NCBI GenBank assembly: GCA_910585285.1
Contig: CAJUDL010000039.1
Location: 1-35,014, forward strand
Reading direction: 5' to 3'
Length of the DNA stretch: 35,014 nt
DNA from: an uncultured Muribaculaceae bacterium
Lineage (GTDB): Bacteria; Bacteroidota; Bacteroidia; Bacteroidales; Muribaculaceae
Below are positions 30,015-35,014 of the stretch, piece by piece. The notes under the pieces are model-generated. The model searched no databases and was not told where the DNA came from. It saw only the letters and a list, made by a program, of their open reading frames with translations. Within the stretch, counting starts at the first letter, position 1; every line of letters begins with the position of its first letter. The position numbers and the translations under genes were made by a program.

Positions 30015-32976
30015 AATCGCATTATTCTTAACACTGCTTCTGGGAGTGTCGGCAGTTTTGAATGCCCGCACTCTCAGAATTCTGGCTATTGGCAACAGTT
30101 TCTCACGTGATGCCGTGGAACAAAACCTCCATGAGCTCGCAAAAGCCGATGGCGACACTGCCATCATCGGTAATCTTTTTATCGGAGGATGCTCTCTTGA
30201 ACGTCACTCGGGAAATATACGCGATGACAAGCACGATTATGTGTATCGCAAAATCGGAGCAGACGGCAAGATGAAGGAGAAAAAGAATACCTCTATTGCC
30301 GAGGCATTGAAAGATGATCAATGGGATTATGTAAGTTTGCAACAGGCAAGTCCCTTTTCAGGGATGTTTGAGAAATATGAGCCGTATCTTCCCGGTATTA
30401 TCAAATATGTAAAAGAGAATGCTCCGAAAAAGAGTAAGATCATTCTTCATCAGACATGGGCGTATCAGCAAGGATCCGGACATTCGGGCTTCAAGAATTA
30501 TGACCGCGACCAGCTGAAGATGTATCGCGCAATTGTGGATGCCAACAAGCGCGCTGCAAAACTCGGAAAGATAAAGACAGTGGTTCCGTCAGGAACAGCA
30601 GTGCAGAATGCGCGCACATCTTTCATCGGCGACAATATGAACCGCGATGGCTTTCATCTTGATCTCAGTCATGGTCGCTTCACTGCCGCATGCGCATGGT
30701 ATGAAACTCTTTTCGGCAAAGACGTGACACACAATACATGGGCACCCAAGGGTATGAACAGAGATATCGCGGCAGTAGCCAAACGTGCCGCACACGAGGC
30801 GGTGGTCAATCCTTACGACATCACGGACCTCAGTGCTGTTTCTCCAAAAACCATCCTGTATAAAGAGAATGATGTGCCTGTTGAGATTCGTGTAAACAAT
30901 CTCCTTGGGTTGATGACTCTTGACGAGAAGATTATGCAGCTCAACCAATATACCCTCGGTCGCAACAACAATGCGAACAACGTGGGTGAAGAAGTTGTGA
31001 ACATTCCCGCTGAAATCGGATCGCTTATATATTTCGATACAGATCCTAAGCTACGCAATGCTATGCAGCGACGCGCAATGGAGGAATCACGTCTGGGCAT
31101 ACCGGTGATTTTCGGTTATGATGCCATCCACGGCTTCCGCACTGTCTATCCCATATCTCTCGCTCAGGCTTGTTCCTGGAATCCGGCTTTGGTAAAGAAG
31201 GCGTGTGCCGTGTCGGCACGCGAGTCAAGGATGTCGGGAGTTGACTGGACATTCTCTCCCATGATCGATGTTGCCCGTGATCCTCGTTGGGGACGTGTGG
31301 CAGAAGGCTACGGCGAGGATCCCTATCTCAATTCGATCTACTGCGCCGCCTCTGTGAAGGGATACCAGGGAAAGAATCTTTCAGACTCCACATCTGTTGC
31401 AGCATGCCTGAAGCATTATGTGGGCTACGGAGCTTCCGAAGCGGGACGCGACTATGTGTATACGGAAGTATCACCCCAGACCCTTTGGGATACGTATCTT
31501 CCCCCTTACGAGGCAGGAGTGAAAGCGGGAGCCTTGACTCTTATGAGTTCTTTCAACGATATAAGCGGAGTTCCGGGATCTGCAAACCGCTACACAATGA
31601 CGGAAATCCTCAAGAATAGATGGAAACACACCGGTTTCATTGTCAGCGACTGGGGAGCTATCGAACAGCTTAAGAACCAAGGATTGGCGGCAAACAAGAA
31701 AGATGCTGCAATGTATGCGCTGAATGCGGGTCTTGAAATGGATATGATGAGTCATGCATATGACCGTCATCTTGCTGAGCTTGTGAAGGAGGGGAAAGTG
31801 TCGCAACAGACTATTGACGAGGCGGTGAGAAGAGTGCTGCGCGTAAAAATGCTTCTCGGACTTTTCGACAATCCTTACACTCCCGATGTGCCTGACAGAT
31901 TCCTGCGTCCTGCTGATCTGAAAGTTGCTGCGGATCTTGCGGCAGAATCAATGGTGCTGCTGAAAAATGACTCGACCCTTACGCTCCCCTTGAAGGATAA
32001 AAAGAGGATTGCGGTGATTGGTCCGTTGGCTAAAAACGGATGGGATCTGCTCGGCAACTGGCTCGGACATGGCAAGTCGGAGGATGTGGTAACTCTCTGG
32101 CAAGGAATAAATGATGAATTCGGCAAGGATTCGGAAATCAGATATGCCGAAGGATGCCGTCGCAACGGCTCTGATCGTTCAGGTTTCAAGGAAGCGTTCG
32201 ATGCTGCCAAATGGGCTGACGTAGTGGTGCTATGTCTTGGCGAGAACCTTAAATGGAGCGGAGAGAATGCTTCCCGTTCTTCGATTGCCCTACCTTCAAT
32301 CCAGGAAGAATTGGCGGCTGAGGTAGCACGTGCCGGCAAACCGGTGGTGCTTGTGCTTGCCAACGGTCGTCCTCTCGAGCTTAACAGACTCGAGCCCTTT
32401 GCCAACGCTATCCTTGAGATATGGCAACCGGGCATCCGAGGTGGAGAGGCTATGGCAGGAATACTTTCGGGAAGAATCAACCCTTCGGGCAAACTCGCCA
32501 TCACATTCCCATACTCCACAGGTCAGATTCCTATCTATTACAACCGCCGCAAGAGCGGTCGCGGTCATCAGGGATTCTATCAGGACATCACGAGCAATCC
32601 GATGTATGAATTCGGATACGGTCTGAGCTACACAACTTTCGAATATGGCGAACCGGTGGCTGACAAACGGGACTTCAAACGCAAAGACAAGATAAAAGTA
32701 TCTGTGCCGGTCACCAACACCGGAAAAGTGGAAGGCGCTGAAACAGCGCTATGGTTCATATCCGACCCATATTGCTCTATTACCCGTCCGGTAAAAGAGT
32801 TGAAACATTTCGAAAAGAAAACCATCAAACCGGGAGAGACGGTGATGATGGAATTTCAGATCGATCCCTGGCGTGATCTAAGCTTTGTCAATGCAGACGG
32901 GAAACGTTTCCTTGAAGCGGGAGAATACAATGTCATAATAAACGGTAAAAAAATAACCCTTAACCTGACTGATTAA
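30004..32976 (+). CDS. Fusion of SGNH-type esterase (DUF4886-like) and GH3 glycosidase
   Basis: A 990-residue exported two-domain protein. After a signal peptide (1-21), residues 24 to about 245 form an SGNH-hydrolase-like domain: RILAIGNSFS with nucleophile Ser32, the GGCSLERH block, LHQTWAYQ, and DGFH with Asp215 and His218. This matches DUF4886. From about 290 onward is a complete GH3 enzyme: MTLDEKIMQL, the nucleophile Asp549 in SDWGAIEQ, the acid/base candidate Glu754 in SGENASRS, and a fibronectin-like C-terminal domain from about 900. The GH3 half resembles beta-glucosidase/xylosidase types. The fusion suggests coordinated removal of an ester group and the sugar beneath. It overlaps the GH2 gene and the following GH3 gene. 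Confidence 0.88.
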   Translation: MKNRIALFLTLLLGVSAVLNARTLRILAIGNSFSRDAVEQNLHELAKADGDTAIIGNLFIGGCSLERHSGNIRDDKHDYVYRKIGADGKMKEKKNTSIAEALKDDQWDYVSLQQASPFSGMFEKYEPYLPGIIKYVKENAPKKSKIILHQTWAYQQGSGHSGFKNYDRDQLKMYRAIVDANKRAAKLGKIKTVVPSGTAVQNARTSFIGDNMNRDGFHLDLSHGRFTAACAWYETLFGKDVTHNTWAPKGMNRDIAAVAKRAAHEAVVNPYDITDLSAVSPKTILYKENDVPVEIRVNNLLGLMTLDEKIMQLNQYTLGRNNNANNVGEEVVNIPAEIGSLIYFDTDPKLRNAMQRRAMEESRLGIPVIFGYDAIHGFRTVYPISLAQACSWNPALVKKACAVSARESRMSGVDWTFSPMIDVARDPRWGRVAEGYGEDPYLNSIYCAASVKGYQGKNLSDSTSVAACLKHYVGYGASEAGRDYVYTEVSPQTLWDTYLPPYEAGVKAGALTLMSSFNDISGVPGSANRYTMTEILKNRWKHTGFIVSDWGAIEQLKNQGLAANKKDAAMYALNAGLEMDMMSHAYDRHLAELVKEGKVSQQTIDEAVRRVLRVKMLLGLFDNPYTPDVPDRFLRPADLKVAADLAAESMVLLKNDSTLTLPLKDKKRIAVIGPLAKNGWDLLGNWLGHGKSEDVVTLWQGINDEFGKDSEIRYAEGCRRNGSDRSGFKEAFDAAKWADVVVLCLGENLKWSGENASRSSIALPSIQEELAAEVARAGKPVVLVLANGRPLELNRLEPFANAILEIWQPGIRGGEAMAGILSGRINPSGKLAITFPYSTGQIPIYYNRRKSGRGHQGFYQDITSNPMYEFGYGLSYTTFEYGEPVADKRDFKRKDKIKVSVPVTNTGKVEGAETALWFISDPYCSITRPVKELKHFEKKTIKPGETVMMEFQIDPWRDLSFVNADGKRFLEAGEYNVIINGKKITLNLTD

Positions 32977-35014
32977 TGAAACGCAGATTTTTTTTAGCAA
33001 CTTTACTCGCCATTGCATCCGTAGCGGCAAATGCAGTGGTAATAACTCAAGAGCATCGCGAACGGGCACGTAAGCTTGTGGAGCAGATGACACTTGATGA
33101 GAAACTCAAATGTCTCGGAGGCAAGACTTCATTTTCACTATGGGGAAACGAGCGACTGGGCATCCCGGAGATAAGACTTGCCGATGGTCCTCAAGGACTT
33201 AGAAACCACGCTCCGCACAGCACCCTATATCCTGCCGGAATCTTGGCTGCCGCCACATGGAACCGCGACATCGTGAGCCGTTATGGCGAAAGCCTCGGCG
33301 ATGACTCGCGTGCCAGAGGCGTTGGGATTCTGTTAGGTCCCGGTGTGAATATCTACCGTTCTCCTTTATGCGGGCGTAATTACGAATATATGGGAGAGGA
33401 CCCCTATCTCGCCTCTGAAATGGCAGTAAGATACATTAAAGGTGTGCAATCAAAAGGCGTGATCGCTACCGTGAAACACTTTGCCGCGAACAATCAGGAA
33501 TGGAGCCGTCACCACGTGAGCAGCGATGTTGACGAACGCACTCTTCACGAAATATATTTCCCGACTTTCCGCAAATCAGTGCAGGAAGCCGGCGTCGGAG
33601 CTGTGATGAACAGCTATAATCTCCTCAATGGCGTCCATGCCACTCAGAACCGTTGGCTCAACACCGACATATTACGCAATCTCTGGGGATTCAACGGCAT
33701 TTTGATGAGCGACTGGACTTCTGTATATTCCACCGTGAACGCAACCGCTTCAGGTCTTGACCTGGAAATGCCCAAACCTGTTTTCTATAAACCCGAGAAA
33801 GTGAAGGACGCCCTTGCAAACGGAAGAATCACGGAGGGGATGATTGATCAGAAAGTGGAGCATCTGCTCTCCACATTCATTGCTTTCGGGCTGTTGGATC
33901 GAGTGCAGAAAGACTCCGATATTCCGCTGGATTACGATAAATCGCGTCAGACTGCTCTTGATGTGGCACGTGAGGGTATAGTGCTTTTGAAAAACGACGG
34001 AAACCTTCTTCCGCTGAAAGGCCGCACTTTGGTGTTGGGACCCAACTGCGATACAATTACTTCGGGCGGCGGAAGCGGCTCGGTGTCTCCGTTCTCGGTA
34101 ATGCCGGTGTCACGCGCCATGAAACAGATGAGAAAAAACACTGTGGTTATACCTGAAAACAAGCTCTATTACGATATCACCAAAGAGGTGTTTACCGACT
34201 CCACTTGCCGCCATCACGGATTTATCGGCAAATATTATAAGAATCAGAAGATGGAGGGCACTCCGGACGTGGTGAGAACCGACACGACGATACATTTTCT
34301 ATGGGAATATGAACGACCGTTTCCCGACTTCCCCGAAGATCATTTCTCTGCTTCTTGGAGCGGTTTCTACCGCCCTGCCAAGGATGGCGTGCTCAAGATA
34401 CGCATCAGCGGAGATGACGGATATAGAGTGATAATAAATGGCAAGACCGTGACCGGCGACTGGGGTAATCACACCCTGTCTTCACGCGAAGTGGAATACG
34501 AGGTGACCAAAGGTAAAGGGTATGATATCCGTGTGGATTATTTCGATAACATCTCTTCCGCAAATATCATCTGCTCATTCGGCATGATGGATGAAGATAC
34601 CCTCAACCGCGAACTGCGCCGTGCCGACAACGTGGTGTATTGCACAGGATTCAACAGCGGTCTTGAGGGTGAAGGCTTCGACCGTCCGTTTGCCATCCCT
34701 GCATTCCAAGAGAAATTCATCAACCGTCTGGCTGCTGTCAATCCTAATATCACGGTTGTTGTCAATGCCGGAGGCGGTGTAGATTTCTCTAAATGGGGTG
34801 ATGCTGCCAAAGCTATTCTGCTTGCCTGGTATCCCGGCCAGGAAGGAGGTCAGGCGATAGCCGAGATTCTTACCGGCAAACTCTCGCCAAGCGGCAAACT
34901 TCCAATTTCCATCGAGGCTAAACCCGAAGACAACCCATGTCACGACAGCTATTATGCCAATAACGACAAGGTTAGAAGCAACCATACTCGCGAATGCAAG
35001 CATGTGGAATATAA
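32976..35014 (+). CDS. GH3 glycosidase with PA14 insert (3' truncated by window end)
   Basis: The frame starts ATG at 32976, overlapping the previous stop by one base (TAATG), and runs open to the window end, giving 679 residues without a C-terminus. It has a signal peptide (about 1-20), the GH3 N-terminal domain (MTLDEKLKCLGG, LADGPQGLR, GEDPYLASEMAVRYI, KHFAANNQE), and the nucleophile Asp246 in MSDWTS. A PA14 domain is inserted at about 413-528 (HGFIGKYYKNQ to the ISGDDGYRVIINGK motif), as in beta-glucosidases such as KmBglI. The candidate acid/base lies in GLEGEGFDR (Glu564/Glu566). PA14 inserts narrow the active site toward short substrates. It is distinct from the upstream GH3 rather than a recent duplicate. 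Confidence 0.9.
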   Translation, partial: MKRRFFLATLLAIASVAANAVVITQEHRERARKLVEQMTLDEKLKCLGGKTSFSLWGNERLGIPEIRLADGPQGLRNHAPHSTLYPAGILAAATWNRDIVSRYGESLGDDSRARGVGILLGPGVNIYRSPLCGRNYEYMGEDPYLASEMAVRYIKGVQSKGVIATVKHFAANNQEWSRHHVSSDVDERTLHEIYFPTFRKSVQEAGVGAVMNSYNLLNGVHATQNRWLNTDILRNLWGFNGILMSDWTSVYSTVNATASGLDLEMPKPVFYKPEKVKDALANGRITEGMIDQKVEHLLSTFIAFGLLDRVQKDSDIPLDYDKSRQTALDVAREGIVLLKNDGNLLPLKGRTLVLGPNCDTITSGGGSGSVSPFSVMPVSRAMKQMRKNTVVIPENKLYYDITKEVFTDSTCRHHGFIGKYYKNQKMEGTPDVVRTDTTIHFLWEYERPFPDFPEDHFSASWSGFYRPAKDGVLKIRISGDDGYRVIINGKTVTGDWGNHTLSSREVEYEVTKGKGYDIRVDYFDNISSANIICSFGMMDEDTLNRELRRADNVVYCTGFNSGLEGEGFDRPFAIPAFQEKFINRLAAVNPNITVVVNAGGGVDFSKWGDAAKAILLAWYPGQEGGQAIAEILTGKLSPSGKLPISIEAKPEDNPCHDSYYANNDKVRSNHTRECKHVEY

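Noticed and set aside
14384..35014. CRISPR array, tRNA, rRNA, phage or transposase genes in the PUL
   Set aside because: No regularly spaced repeats, cloverleaf, rRNA-like sequence or integrase/transposase motifs were seen on either strand.

Overview
The window looks like a chromosomal segment of an anaerobic gut Bacteroidales, most plausibly Muribaculaceae-like (family-level inference). The evidence is TAnnTTTG-type -7 promoter boxes, weak or absent Shine-Dalgarno sequences, the rimP-nusA-infB cluster with a long Pro/Lys/Glu-rich IF-2 linker, and a SusC/SusD locus controlled by an ECF sigma/FecR pair. I worked only from the sequence, so family names rest on motifs and general similarity, not on a database search.

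Positions 1-9113 are housekeeping. On the minus strand lie a cobalamin adenosyltransferase, a DUF2795-type small protein and the start of another small protein. On the plus strand lie dnaX (DNA polymerase III gamma/tau), nudC (NADH pyrophosphatase), then rimP, nusA and infB, closed by a clear intrinsic terminator. The gaps between these genes carry two families of dispersed repeats. One is a roughly 175-bp element present in inverted copies upstream of the adenosyltransferase and of infB. The other is an arm-loop-arm array of 7-bp units (ATTAGGA) found between dnaX/nudC and rimP/nusA, and again inside the polysaccharide locus.

Positions 9114-11741 are a regulatory and secreted-protein zone. 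A secreted beta-helix protein is followed by a terminator, a promoter box, two abutting perfect palindromes and an ECF sigma factor gene. A 38-bp sequence is identical upstream of the beta-helix gene and upstream of fecR, which makes it a candidate promoter or operator shared by both.

Positions 11742-35014 are a large polysaccharide utilization locus (PUL), all on the plus strand and mostly with short or overlapping junctions: FecR anti-sigma, a secreted DUF4832-like putative glycosidase, SusC with an STN signalling domain, SusD, a SusE/F-like lipoprotein, a lipoprotein paralogue of the DUF4832-like enzyme, a secreted FAD-dependent oxidoreductase with an N-terminal carbohydrate-binding-like domain, a clan GH-D (GH36-like) enzyme, a CE7-type acetyl esterase, a GH2 enzyme with an N-x-K motif suggesting glucuronide recognition, an SGNH-esterase/GH3 fusion, and a PA14-containing GH3 cut off by the window end.

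The working model is as follows. STN-SusC senses the glycan and signals through FecR to the ECF sigma factor. SusD, SusE and the surface DUF4832-like lipoprotein capture and perhaps cut the glycan outside the cell. The periplasmic set then deacylates, oxidises and trims it. The substrate is unknown, but the enzymes point to an acylated, branched glycan or glycoside carrying alpha-galactose-like, beta-glucuronic-acid-like and beta-glucose- or xylose-like residues. The two DUF4832-like enzymes, the flavoenzyme and the esterase-GH3 fusion are the least described parts.
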